A stretch of DNA of 64,000 nt, from assembly GCF_017676345.1 (NCBI RefSeq), contig NZ_JAFFZM010000012.1, positions 124,001-188,000 of the forward strand, given 5' to 3'. The notes beneath the pieces were generated by a model, which did not search any database, was not told where the DNA came from, and saw only the letters and a program-made list of their open reading frames with translations. The DNA is from Streptomyces smyrnaeus (GTDB lineage Bacteria > Actinomycetota > Actinomycetes > Streptomycetales > Streptomycetaceae). This document shows, in pieces, positions 25,640 through 33,380 of the stretch. How positions within the stretch are numbered: the stretch's first letter is position 1; the number at the start of each line of letters is the position of its first letter. Made by a program: the position numbers and the translations under genes.

Positions 25640-27421
25640 TCAGCGATCCCGTTTGGTGACCACGAACCGGTCGATGACCAGGTGGTCGATCTCGGTGGCG
25701 AGGAAGCACTCCAACGCGTCCCTCGGCGAGCAGACGATGGGCTCTCCGGCCACGTTGAAGGAGGTGTTGAGCAGGCAAGGGACGTCGGTCCGGGCCGTGA
25801 AGGCCCGCAGCAGCTGCGCGAGGTGCGGATTCTGCCGCTCGTCGACCGTCTGGATGCGCGCGGTGCCGTCCACATGGCAGGCGCCGGGGATCCGCTCCCG
25901 GTACTCCTGCCGTACCGGGAAGACGAACGTCATATAGGGGGAGGACGTCTTCTTGCCCATCTCGAAGACGCGGGGAGCCTCGGCTTCGAGGACGACAGGT
26001 GCGAACGGGCGGAACGGCTCCCGGTGCTTCACACGGAGGTTGATGATGTCCTTGATATCGGGGATCGCCGGGTTGGCGAGGATGCTCCGGTTCCCCAGGG
26101 CGCGCGGCCCGAACTCGGCACGCCCCTGGAACCAGCCCACGACGCGCGTCCCGGCCAGCAGCTCCGCGGTCCTGTCCGCGACCGAAGCGGCGTCAGGCTC
26201 CTCCTGCCACACCACGAGGTCCGCGTACTGCTCCAGCGCCTCCCGGATGTGCCCCGCGTCGTAGGACGGCCCCAGATAAGGGGTGGTGACCGCGGCGGCG
26301 GGCCGATTCCGCAGACCGGCGGCGTACACGGCCGCGCCGATGGCGACACCCGGATCACTGGCCCCGAAGCTGACCTCCATACCGGTGAACGACGATCTCT
26401 CCAGCATCTTGGTGTTGGCGACGCAGTTGAGGGCCAGACCGCCCTCGAAGAGCAGGGTGTCCAGGTTGGAGGCTGCCGTCAGCGTCCGCAGCTGGTGCGC
26501 GGTGACGGCCTCGACCATATGCTGGGCCAGCCCGGCGACCTTGACGCGGAAGTCGAACTGCTCCCGCTTCTCGCTGTCGCCGTCGAAGAGGCTGTCGAAC
26601 AGCGCGTAGTAAGCCTGGACGTCCTGGGGGACGGAGAGGGTGTACGAGCCGTTCTCGTGCAGCCGCACGACCCGTTCGAGCAGGGGATTGTGCCGCGGCG
26701 GCGGACCGTAGGCGGCCAGGCCCATCACCTTGTACTCGTCGTTGTTGGGCACGAACCCCAGATAGCGCGTGATCCTCCCGTAGGTCACGGCCAGCGAACT
26801 GCTCATGTCGACGGCGGTGTCCTCCAGCAGACGGACCACGCCGTTGCGCAGCTCGCCCATGACGGAGGACAGGGTCTCGGCCCGACCGTCACTCACCAGG
26901 AAAGCGGCATCGCCTCCGCCGGCCAGATAGGCGCCGCACATGAGATGAGCCAGATGGTGGGGCACCAAGGAGAGCTTGTCGGGATCGAGCTCGTAGCCGG
27001 TACGTTGGACGAAGTCGCTGTACACCGCCTCGCGGCTGAGCATGTCGGTGTACAGCTCACCAGTACGCCGCAGGGAGTCGAACTTCGCCGTGACCGGCAG
27101 ATCGCTGCCGCATATCTGCGCGATCATCTCCTCGGCCACGGTCGGGGAGAAGCGCCAGGGGAAGGCGACCACATCCACCTGGTCGAGACCGACACCCACC
27201 GAGTCCAGACACCACTCGATCGCGTGCGCCGGGAAGTCCGAGGTCTTCTTGACCCGGCTCAACCGCTCCTCCTCGACCGCGGCGACCACCTCGCCATCGA
27301 TCATCAGCGCTGCCGCGGCGTCGTGCCCGACCAGGAGATTGCGGCCGACACCGGTCGCGCCGAAGAGGCGTCCGAACAGCTCCGCACCTCGGGTGAAGCC
27401 GTTGTAACCGAGCACGATCAC
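25640..27421 (-). CDS. Carbamoyltransferase (NodU/TobZ/CmcH family)
   Basis: A 593-residue O- or N-carbamoyltransferase. The N-terminal Kae1-like domain makes carbamoyl-adenylate from carbamoyl phosphate and ATP (GHDAAAALMIDGEVVAAVEEERLSR, HHLAHL, LVSDGRAET, FEGGLALNCVANTKM). The C-terminal domain transfers the group (FQGRAEFGPRALGNRSILA, REPFRPFAPVVLE, CLLNTSFNVAGEPIV). Family length is normal. Two signature positions deviate: the usual HHxxHA reads HHLAHL, and the usual DGxGE/D reads DGRAE. It starts at GTG 27421 after GAGGGA, divergent from the ATP-grasp operon across about 540 bp. In Streptomyces such enzymes usually decorate antibiotics, which supports reading 25.6-36.1 kb as a biosynthetic cluster. 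Confidence 0.9.
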   Translation of the reverse strand: MIVLGYNGFTRGAELFGRLFGATGVGRNLLVGHDAAAALMIDGEVVAAVEEERLSRVKKTSDFPAHAIEWCLDSVGVGLDQVDVVAFPWRFSPTVAEEMIAQICGSDLPVTAKFDSLRRTGELYTDMLSREAVYSDFVQRTGYELDPDKLSLVPHHLAHLMCGAYLAGGGDAAFLVSDGRAETLSSVMGELRNGVVRLLEDTAVDMSSSLAVTYGRITRYLGFVPNNDEYKVMGLAAYGPPPRHNPLLERVVRLHENGSYTLSVPQDVQAYYALFDSLFDGDSEKREQFDFRVKVAGLAQHMVEAVTAHQLRTLTAASNLDTLLFEGGLALNCVANTKMLERSSFTGMEVSFGASDPGVAIGAAVYAAGLRNRPAAAVTTPYLGPSYDAGHIREALEQYADLVVWQEEPDAASVADRTAELLAGTRVVGWFQGRAEFGPRALGNRSILANPAIPDIKDIINLRVKHREPFRPFAPVVLEAEAPRVFEMGKKTSSPYMTFVFPVRQEYRERIPGACHVDGTARIQTVDERQNPHLAQLLRAFTARTDVPCLLNTSFNVAGEPIVCSPRDALECFLATEIDHLVIDRFVVTKRDR

Positions 27422-27957
27422 TGTCCCTCAGCCTCCCGAGCGCGACGGCGACGCGGAGGAACAGGTTACTGCGCAGGGTTACTTGGGGGACAGGCGTGAT
27501 GTGCGAGCGGGATGAGGCCCGCCCTCTGCGGTTCTCGCGGTGACCAAGCAGACGGCGGGCCTCCGGCCCGAGCCGGAACGGGGGGCCCGTACCGGGGACC
27601 GGGGACCGGAACCGTCCGTCCGGTTGCAATTCTGCAAGTGGAGCCCGGGCGTGCCTTGTTCATCTCTGCCGGGTGGATGTGTGGTGCTTGCACAGGGCGG
27701 TCACTATTCGTGCCGACACGTACACGAAGAGGTGTGAGGTTTCACGGGCGCAGCGAATGTGCTCCGAACAGCGGCAAGGCGCGGTGTCATTCCGTACCCG
27801 CCAACCGCAGAGTTCTTCCTGTGACCTATGTCACGCATCACCCGGTAAAAGATCATGCTCCTGTATATCCACATCGCTGTACCCCCTGTGCCACGATGCC
27901 ATTGTGTTGGCCCCGGTCGGAGTAACTGATCGGGAAACATCCAACGGGGGTTCAGTC
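27422..27957. other. Divergent promoter region of the putative biosynthetic cluster
   Basis: A 536-bp gene-poor stretch whose right half (from about 27660) is clearly lower in GC than its surroundings. It contains a short GGGGACC tandem near 27590-27610, a Crp-type palindrome at 27820-27834 and AT-rich segments near 27845-27870 likely to include promoters. No convincing coding frame was seen except the small ORF that follows. Confidence 0.55.
27820..27835. promoter_or_regulatory. Crp-type binding site
   Basis: TGTGACCTATGTCACG contains GTG-N6-GTCAC, which fits the GTG(N6)GNCAC motif described for Streptomyces Crp, and also TGTGA-N6-TCAC. The arms GTGAC/GTCAC are a perfect palindrome. It sits 123 bp upstream of the small ORF and 240 bp upstream of the ATP-grasp gene. 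Binding is inferred from the motif. Confidence 0.5.
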
Positions 27958-28041
27958 ATGCCGAGATTCGCTGTCTCCGCAAAACGTTTATCCGATCCAC
28001 TGGCCGGCTGCTTCTTCTTACCCGGGCCGTACGGCACATGA
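27958..28041 (+). CDS. Candidate 27-residue peptide or leader ORF with two TTA codons
   Basis: A tiny ORF (MPRFAVSAKRL followed by SDPLAGCFFLPGPYGT) with a GGGGG stretch seven bases before its ATG. It ends 34 bp before the ATP-grasp gene. Leucines 11 and 21 are both TTA, the rare codon read only by bldA tRNA in Streptomyces; two in 27 codons is far above expectation at this GC. It may be a bldA-sensing leader peptide for the operon, or a short precursor peptide for the downstream ATP-grasp ligase (Lys9, Cys17 and a C-terminal FFLPGPYGT). It may also be untranslated. Nothing in the sequence chooses firmly among these. Confidence 0.4.
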   Translation: MPRFAVSAKRLSDPLAGCFFLPGPYGT

Positions 28042-28075
28042 CTTCTCAGGTTTTGGCTGGACGTGACGCGGGGAG

Positions 28076-29242
28076 ATGAGAGTGCCGACACTGATCGTCA
28101 TCGGGTACCGGGGCGACCTCGACCGAGCGCTGCAGCGCCGTGGCCTGGATCCCTTCTATATCGTGCAGGCGCCGGCGAGTCCGCCGGAGGGGCGGAGGTC
28201 CGCGTGTGTCAGCGATATGGAGAATGTTCAGGAAGTACTGCGGGTAATACTCTCCGCGCGCCTCGACGACCTGGCCGGAGTGCTGTCCGTCCATGAAATG
28301 GGAGTCTTCCCGGCCGCCTGTCTGCGTCAGCAGTTGGGCCTGCCCGGGAACGCGGACGCGAAGAAGGTTCTCTACTTCCGGGACAAGTATCTGCAAAAGA
28401 GCGGTCTGCCTCCGCAGATCCGGCGGGCGCGCTGCCGGTATGCGACAAAGAAGACGTCTTTCGAGGATCTTGTCGAGGATCTGGGGGACGCTGTCGTCAT
28501 CAAGCCGGCCACCGGGGCGGGCTCTTTGCGTACGAATATCGTTCGTAGCCCCGAAGAATACGCGAAGTGCTTGGAGCTCTTCCCCGGGAAGTCCGACGTG
28601 GAAATCGTCGCCGAGTCCTTCATAGACGCTCCGGAAGTCTATATCGACGGCATCTGGAGCAACGGGGGCCTGCGGTGGTCTTCCGTCTCCCGCTACCACG
28701 CCTCGCCGGTCAGTGCCGCACAAGGCGGCATCCTGGCCGCTCATCTCCTGGACCGAAGACGACACCCCGAACTGTTCCAGCAACTGGAGACGCTGGCTGG
28801 GCAGGTGTTCACCAGTCTGGACGCCCCCGACTGCGTCTTTCATCTCGAAGCCTTCCTGAGCGAGGCGGGATTGACGTTCGGCGAGTGCGCCGTCCGCCTC
28901 CCCGGAGGGCTTTCACCGCAGGCCAACGGACTGACGTACGGCGTCGACCTCTTCGACGTCGAGATCGGTCTCGCACTCGGGGAGGTGCCCACCCGGGCCC
29001 TGGGCAGTCAGGCACCGGAACGCTTCTACGGATATGTGCTTCTGCGCCCCTCCAGCAGCGGACATCTGACGCAGCAGGACTTCGAGCGCAGCTTCCGCTT
29101 GGAGGCCATCACCTACTCTTCGTCGCCCGACACGCCGCTCGGGCCGTACGGCAGTGTCGGTCATGCCGTGGTGTCCGACCCGGACGAGCTGCAGTTGCAG
29201 AAGACGATCGAGGAGATCGTGCGCTTCAACGAGGTCGGCTGA
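28076..29242 (+). CDS. ATP-grasp carboxylate-amine ligase
   Basis: A 388-residue ATP-grasp protein with a pre-ATP-grasp N-terminal domain (about 1-110), an ATP-binding region (VVIKPATGAGSLRTNIV near residue 140 with its lysine) and a metal-binding C-terminal part (FHLEAFLSEAGLTFGECAVRLPGG with E and R/N ligands). The pattern is that of BacD-like L-amino acid or peptide ligases, joining a carboxylate to an amine through an acyl phosphate. The ATG at 28076 has poor spacing to GGGGAG; the GTG at 28082 is better spaced (six bases) and may be the true start. It is the first large gene of the operon and probably forms an amide bond in the product. Confidence 0.8.
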   Translation: MRVPTLIVIGYRGDLDRALQRRGLDPFYIVQAPASPPEGRRSACVSDMENVQEVLRVILSARLDDLAGVLSVHEMGVFPAACLRQQLGLPGNADAKKVLYFRDKYLQKSGLPPQIRRARCRYATKKTSFEDLVEDLGDAVVIKPATGAGSLRTNIVRSPEEYAKCLELFPGKSDVEIVAESFIDAPEVYIDGIWSNGGLRWSSVSRYHASPVSAAQGGILAAHLLDRRRHPELFQQLETLAGQVFTSLDAPDCVFHLEAFLSEAGLTFGECAVRLPGGLSPQANGLTYGVDLFDVEIGLALGEVPTRALGSQAPERFYGYVLLRPSSSGHLTQQDFERSFRLEAITYSSSPDTPLGPYGSVGHAVVSDPDELQLQKTIEEIVRFNEVG

Positions 29243-29509
29243 GATCGGCCGAGGCCGCTGCCGGGCAGGGACGCCCCGGTCCCGCCCGGCCCACGGCCGC
29301 CGGGCTCGACAACGCTTCTGGCGCGGGGTCGTGCCCGGATCCAGCTCCTGGGTGCCCTCAGGCGGCCTTGAGGTCGCCTGCCCGCGCGTCCGCCCGCCGT
29401 GGGAGCCCCAGGGGGCGCGGCCAAGTTTCCGTCCCGTACGTCCCGTACGCCTCCGCTCAGGCGTCTGTTCGCGACTGTCCCGTCGCTTCCGAATCGGAGG
29501 TATTCCCCC

Positions 29510-32251
29510 ATGCCGGACCAGAACCCCGCTTCGACACTCCCGCAGTTGCTCGAAAGTGTGTCGCATGACAGATCCCGAGGCATCACTTTCATCGGTGGCT
29601 CCTTCCTGTCCTACGCCGATCTGTGGGAGTCGGCCTGCCGGATGTCGCAGGGGCTGCGCAGCCACGGCACCACTCCGGGCGGCCGCGCGCTGATCGCCGC
29701 CAACGATCCGGAGAGTTTCGTCCGTGCCTTCTGGGGGTGCGTGCTGAGCGGTGTCGTGCCGTGCCCGTTCACACCACCGGCCGAACCCGGCCGCGCACGG
29801 GCTCAACTGGAGGATCTTCGCGAGCTGTTGGGTGACCCGCTGGCGGTCGTTCCCAAGGCGGTGCACGGAGATCTCCCCGATGTCGGGTTGCGCACCGTGA
29901 CGGTGGAGGAGCTGAGTCAGGCTCCGGCCGAGGCCGAGCACGAGCAGCGCCATGCTCCGGTCGCCGACGATCTCGCCTTGCTGATGCTCACTTCCGGCTC
30001 CACCGGTTCGAGCAAGGCGGTCAGGCTCACCCACGCCAACCTGCTGGCGGCGCAGGCGGGAAAGGCGGGGGCGCTGGAACTGGGGCCGCAGGACACGACG
30101 ATGAACTGGATCTCGGCCGATCACATAGCCGCGATCGAGGCACACCTGCTGCCGATGGTCAACGGCGCCGAGCAGGTGGTGGCGACCCCCGCCACCGTGC
30201 TGGCGGACCCGCTCGAATTCCTGCGCCTGCTGACCGCGCACCGGGTGAGGGTGACCTTCACCCCCAACTTCTTGTTCGGCCAGATCAACCAGGCCCTCGC
30301 ACAGGGGCCGGCCCCGCAGGGGGTGGAACTGTCCCGGGTGCGGTACATCATCTCCGGCGGCGAGGCCACCGTCACCGCCACCGCACGGGCGTTCCTGAAC
30401 GCGCTGTCGGGCCACGGGCTGCGCCAGGATGTGATCGTGCCCGCTTTCGGGATGACCGAGACATGTGCGGGCAGCGTGTTCAACCGCGACTTCGCCGCCC
30501 GGGACCTGGAAACCGAGTTCCCTCCGCTGGGCCGCCCGGTGCGCGGGCTGCACATTCGGATCGCCGACGCGGACGGCAACGTCCTGTCGTCCACCGACGC
30601 GCCCGGCACGGCCGACCCGGGTGAGGTGCAGCTACGCGGCACGATGGTCACCGACGGCTATTTCGGCAACGACCGGGCCACCGCGCAGGCGTTCACCGCC
30701 GACGGCTGGTTCCGCACCGGCGACCTGGGCCGCCTCGACGCCGAAGGGCGGCTGATGCTGGTCGGCCGGACCAAGGACTCCATCATCGTCAACGGGGTCA
30801 ACTACTACAGCCACGATCTGGAAGCCGTCCTGAACGGGCTGGAGGAGGTGCGGCACGGGCAGGTCGCGGCATTCCCGATCCGACCCGCCGGTGCCGACTC
30901 CGAACAGCTCGCCGTCGCGTTCGTCCCGGCAGGAGACCCCACCGACGACTCGGCCGTCTACCGCGCCATCGTGGCGATACGCAGCTCCACGGTGATGCAC
31001 TGGGGGTTCCGGCCCCAGCTGATCCTCCCGGTCGCCGCGGCCCAGATCCCGCGCGGCAACCTCGGCAAGGTCCAACGGTCCCGGCTGCGCTCAGCCGTGG
31101 AGAGCGGGGACCTGGCGGAGGCGGCACGCCGGGCGGAGGAGGTGAGCACCCGGTTCCTCGGTGCCTACGTGGCACCGGAGGGGGAGGCCGAGACCGCGCT
31201 GGCCGCCATCTACACCCGCGTACTGAACACCGGAAGGGTGTCAGCGACCGCCAGCTTCTTCGACCTGGGCGGGACCTCGCTCGATGTGCTGCGGCTCAAG
31301 TCCGAGATCCAGGCCGGGTTCGGCCTCGATGACGTGCCGATGTCGACGCTCCTGCAGACCCCGACCGTCCGAGCACTGGCCCGCCGGCTGACCGCTGGGC
31401 GGGGGGCGGGCGGGGACGCGGCCTACGACCCGCTGGTGCCGCTGCAGATCACCGGGGACGGGACACCCCTGTTCTGTGTGCATCCGGGTCTGGGGGAGGT
31501 GCTGGTGTTCGTCAACCTCGCCAAGTACTTCACCGGCGAGCGCCCGTTCTACGCCCTGCGGGCCCGGGGGTTCGGGGAGGGCGAGACCCACTTCGGGTCG
31601 TTCGACGAAATGGTCTCCACCTATGTGGAAGCGATCCGGCGCACTCAGCCGACCGGCCCCTACGCGGTCGCGGGCTACTCCTACGGCGGCGCAGTCGCGT
31701 TCGAGATCGCCAAGCGGCTGGAGGCCGACGGCGACCGGGTCGGTTTCGTGGGCGTCTTCAACCTGCCGCCGCATATCTCCGGCCGTATGAACGAGATCTC
31801 CTTCACCGACGGCGCGATCAATCTCGCGCTGTTCCTGGAGCTGATCAGCGCGGCCGACGTCGAACGGCTGACGACCACGCTCCGCGCCCTGCCCGAGGCC
31901 GAGCAACTGGCCTATCTGGTCGACCAGGCCCCCAAGCGGCGGCTGACCGAGCTGGACCTGAACGTCGAGCGGTTCGCCAACTGGGTGCACCTGGCTCAGA
32001 ACATGGTGCAGCTGGGCCGCACTTACGAACCCTCGGGGACGGTCGAGCAGGTGCGGGTCTTCTACTGCACTCCGTTGCGCGGCAGCAAACAGGAGTGGCT
32101 GGACAACCAGCTGCGCCACTGGGACGAGTTCACCCGCGCCCCCAACACCTATGTCGAAGTCGACGGGGAGCACTACACCCTGATGAGCCCGCAGCATGTG
32201 CAGACCTTCCAGACGACGTTGCGGCACGAGCTGGCCCGCGCGCTCGGCTGA
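29510..32251 (+). CDS. Free-standing NRPS-like A-T-TE synthetase
   Basis: A 913-residue three-domain enzyme. The adenylation domain (about 1-560) has the phosphate loop LTSGSTGSSKAVRLTHANL, AFGMTETCAGS, GWFRTGDLGRL and NGVNYYSHDLE. The carrier domain (about 570-650) has FFDLGGTSLDVLRLKSE with the phosphopantetheine serine S590. The thioesterase (about 665-913) has GYSYGGAVAF with nucleophile S724 and a late DGEHYTLM histidine. No condensation domain is present. The ATG at 29510 follows GGAGG; upstream frame is unsupported. Known A-T-TE enzymes activate one acid and either release it or dimerise it (atromentin/ralfuranone type); here an activated acid may be handed to the ATP-grasp or GNAT partner. 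The substrate is not predictable by eye. Confidence 0.85.
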   Translation: MPDQNPASTLPQLLESVSHDRSRGITFIGGSFLSYADLWESACRMSQGLRSHGTTPGGRALIAANDPESFVRAFWGCVLSGVVPCPFTPPAEPGRARAQLEDLRELLGDPLAVVPKAVHGDLPDVGLRTVTVEELSQAPAEAEHEQRHAPVADDLALLMLTSGSTGSSKAVRLTHANLLAAQAGKAGALELGPQDTTMNWISADHIAAIEAHLLPMVNGAEQVVATPATVLADPLEFLRLLTAHRVRVTFTPNFLFGQINQALAQGPAPQGVELSRVRYIISGGEATVTATARAFLNALSGHGLRQDVIVPAFGMTETCAGSVFNRDFAARDLETEFPPLGRPVRGLHIRIADADGNVLSSTDAPGTADPGEVQLRGTMVTDGYFGNDRATAQAFTADGWFRTGDLGRLDAEGRLMLVGRTKDSIIVNGVNYYSHDLEAVLNGLEEVRHGQVAAFPIRPAGADSEQLAVAFVPAGDPTDDSAVYRAIVAIRSSTVMHWGFRPQLILPVAAAQIPRGNLGKVQRSRLRSAVESGDLAEAARRAEEVSTRFLGAYVAPEGEAETALAAIYTRVLNTGRVSATASFFDLGGTSLDVLRLKSEIQAGFGLDDVPMSTLLQTPTVRALARRLTAGRGAGGDAAYDPLVPLQITGDGTPLFCVHPGLGEVLVFVNLAKYFTGERPFYALRARGFGEGETHFGSFDEMVSTYVEAIRRTQPTGPYAVAGYSYGGAVAFEIAKRLEADGDRVGFVGVFNLPPHISGRMNEISFTDGAINLALFLELISAADVERLTTTLRALPEAEQLAYLVDQAPKRRLTELDLNVERFANWVHLAQNMVQLGRTYEPSGTVEQVRVFYCTPLRGSKQEWLDNQLRHWDEFTRAPNTYVEVDGEHYTLMSPQHVQTFQTTLRHELARALG

Positions 32252-32302
32252 GGACGACAAGAGGCAGCAGCCGCCGATACGACGGACCAGGAGCCGCCGA
32301 TC

Positions 32303-33259
32303 ATGCAAGGCAGGAAGATACTCGTCACAGGTGGAACCGGACAGGTCGCAAGACCCGTCGCCGAGTCGCTCGCCGAGGACAACGAGGTGTGGTGCCTGGG
32401 CCGGTTCGGCGACCTGGCCGCCCGCAAGGCACTCGAAGCACGGGGTGTGCGTACCGCCACCTGGGACATGGCCACCGACGAACTCGGTGAAGTGCCCCGC
32501 GACTTCACCCATGTGCTGCACTCGGCCGTGCACAGGGGCGACGGCAAGGACTTCGAGGAGGCCGCGCGGATCAACGCTGTCGCAACGGCACGGTTGATGA
32601 CGCACTGTCGCTCGGCCGAGTCGTTCCTGTACGTCTCCTCCGGCGTGGTCTACAACCGGGCCGACCGTACGCACCGGTACCGCGAGAGCGATCCGCTGGG
32701 CGGAGCGGCGCCATGGCTACCGACGTACCCCGTCGCCAAGATCACGGCCGAAGGCGTGGTGCGCGGTCTGGCCGAGGCCCTTTCGCTGCCGGCGGTGATA
32801 GCCCGGCTCAACATCGCCTACGGCCCGTACGGCCATGGCGGTGTGCCGATGATCCTGTTCAAGGAGATGCGCGGGGGGCAGCCGTGCGCGGTGCCGCGCG
32901 AGGGGCAGAACTACTGCAACCTGCTGCACACCGACGACGTCGTCCGACAGGTGCCGCTGCTGTGGGCCGTGGCGCGGACGCCGGCGCGGGTCGTCAACTG
33001 GGGCGGTGACGAGGAGGTCGGCATCACCGACCTGCTGGAACACATGTCCGCGCTCACCGGAGTGCCCGTCCGACTGGACCGCAACGACTACAGCCGGGAG
33101 ACAGCGATCTTCGACCACGACGTCCGCCGCAGCCTCATCGGCGACTGCTCGGTCGGCTGGCGTACCGGAATCGCCCGCACCCTGGCCGCACTGTTCCCGG
33201 AATACCGGGACCGCATCGACGCCCACGTCGATGCGCACAAGGCCGCGAGCTCGAACTGA
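32303..33259 (+). CDS. NAD-dependent epimerase/dehydratase family protein (extended SDR)
   Basis: A 318-residue extended short-chain dehydrogenase. The Rossmann motif VTGGTGQVA is at residues 8-16, a catalytic serine lies in VSSGVVY (111-117), and Y142-x3-K146 is intact (YPVAK). The C-terminal half resembles sugar-nucleotide epimerases/dehydratases (RLNIAYGPYGHGGVP, NLLHTDDVV). It lies 51 bp after the A-T-TE gene with AGGAG upstream, in the same operon. It could act on a sugar nucleotide or on a carrier-bound or free hydroxy acid; no other sugar genes are present. Confidence 0.85.
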   Translation: MQGRKILVTGGTGQVARPVAESLAEDNEVWCLGRFGDLAARKALEARGVRTATWDMATDELGEVPRDFTHVLHSAVHRGDGKDFEEAARINAVATARLMTHCRSAESFLYVSSGVVYNRADRTHRYRESDPLGGAAPWLPTYPVAKITAEGVVRGLAEALSLPAVIARLNIAYGPYGHGGVPMILFKEMRGGQPCAVPREGQNYCNLLHTDDVVRQVPLLWAVARTPARVVNWGGDEEVGITDLLEHMSALTGVPVRLDRNDYSRETAIFDHDVRRSLIGDCSVGWRTGIARTLAALFPEYRDRIDAHVDAHKAASSN

Positions 33260-33268
33260 CGAAGGGGA

Positions 33269-33379
33269 GTGGAGAAGGTGCTTGTGCGCGCCCACGGCAC
33301 TCGCGTCGACGACGACAGCGGGCCCAGGCCGGTACGCGAAGGCGGCGGCAGGACGTGGCCCGAACCGGAACGGGGTTGA
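33269..33379 (+). CDS. Candidate 36-residue ORF between SDR and fusion genes
   Basis: A short GTG-initiated frame whose TGA ends two bases before the ATG of the next gene. A second GTG at 33278 is well spaced from AAGGGGAG (33262-33269) and would give 33 residues (start VLVRAHGTRVDDDSGP). Third codon positions are GC-rich. It may only serve translational coupling, or be nothing. No homology is recognised. Confidence 0.3.
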   Translation: MEKVLVRAHGTRVDDDSGPRPVREGGGRTWPEPERG

Positions 33380-33380
33380 G

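Noticed and set aside
24446..27499. 1017-codon plus-strand frame
   Set aside because: It runs through the DUF3048 gene in another frame and then antisense to the carbamoyltransferase; no motif or ribosome binding site.
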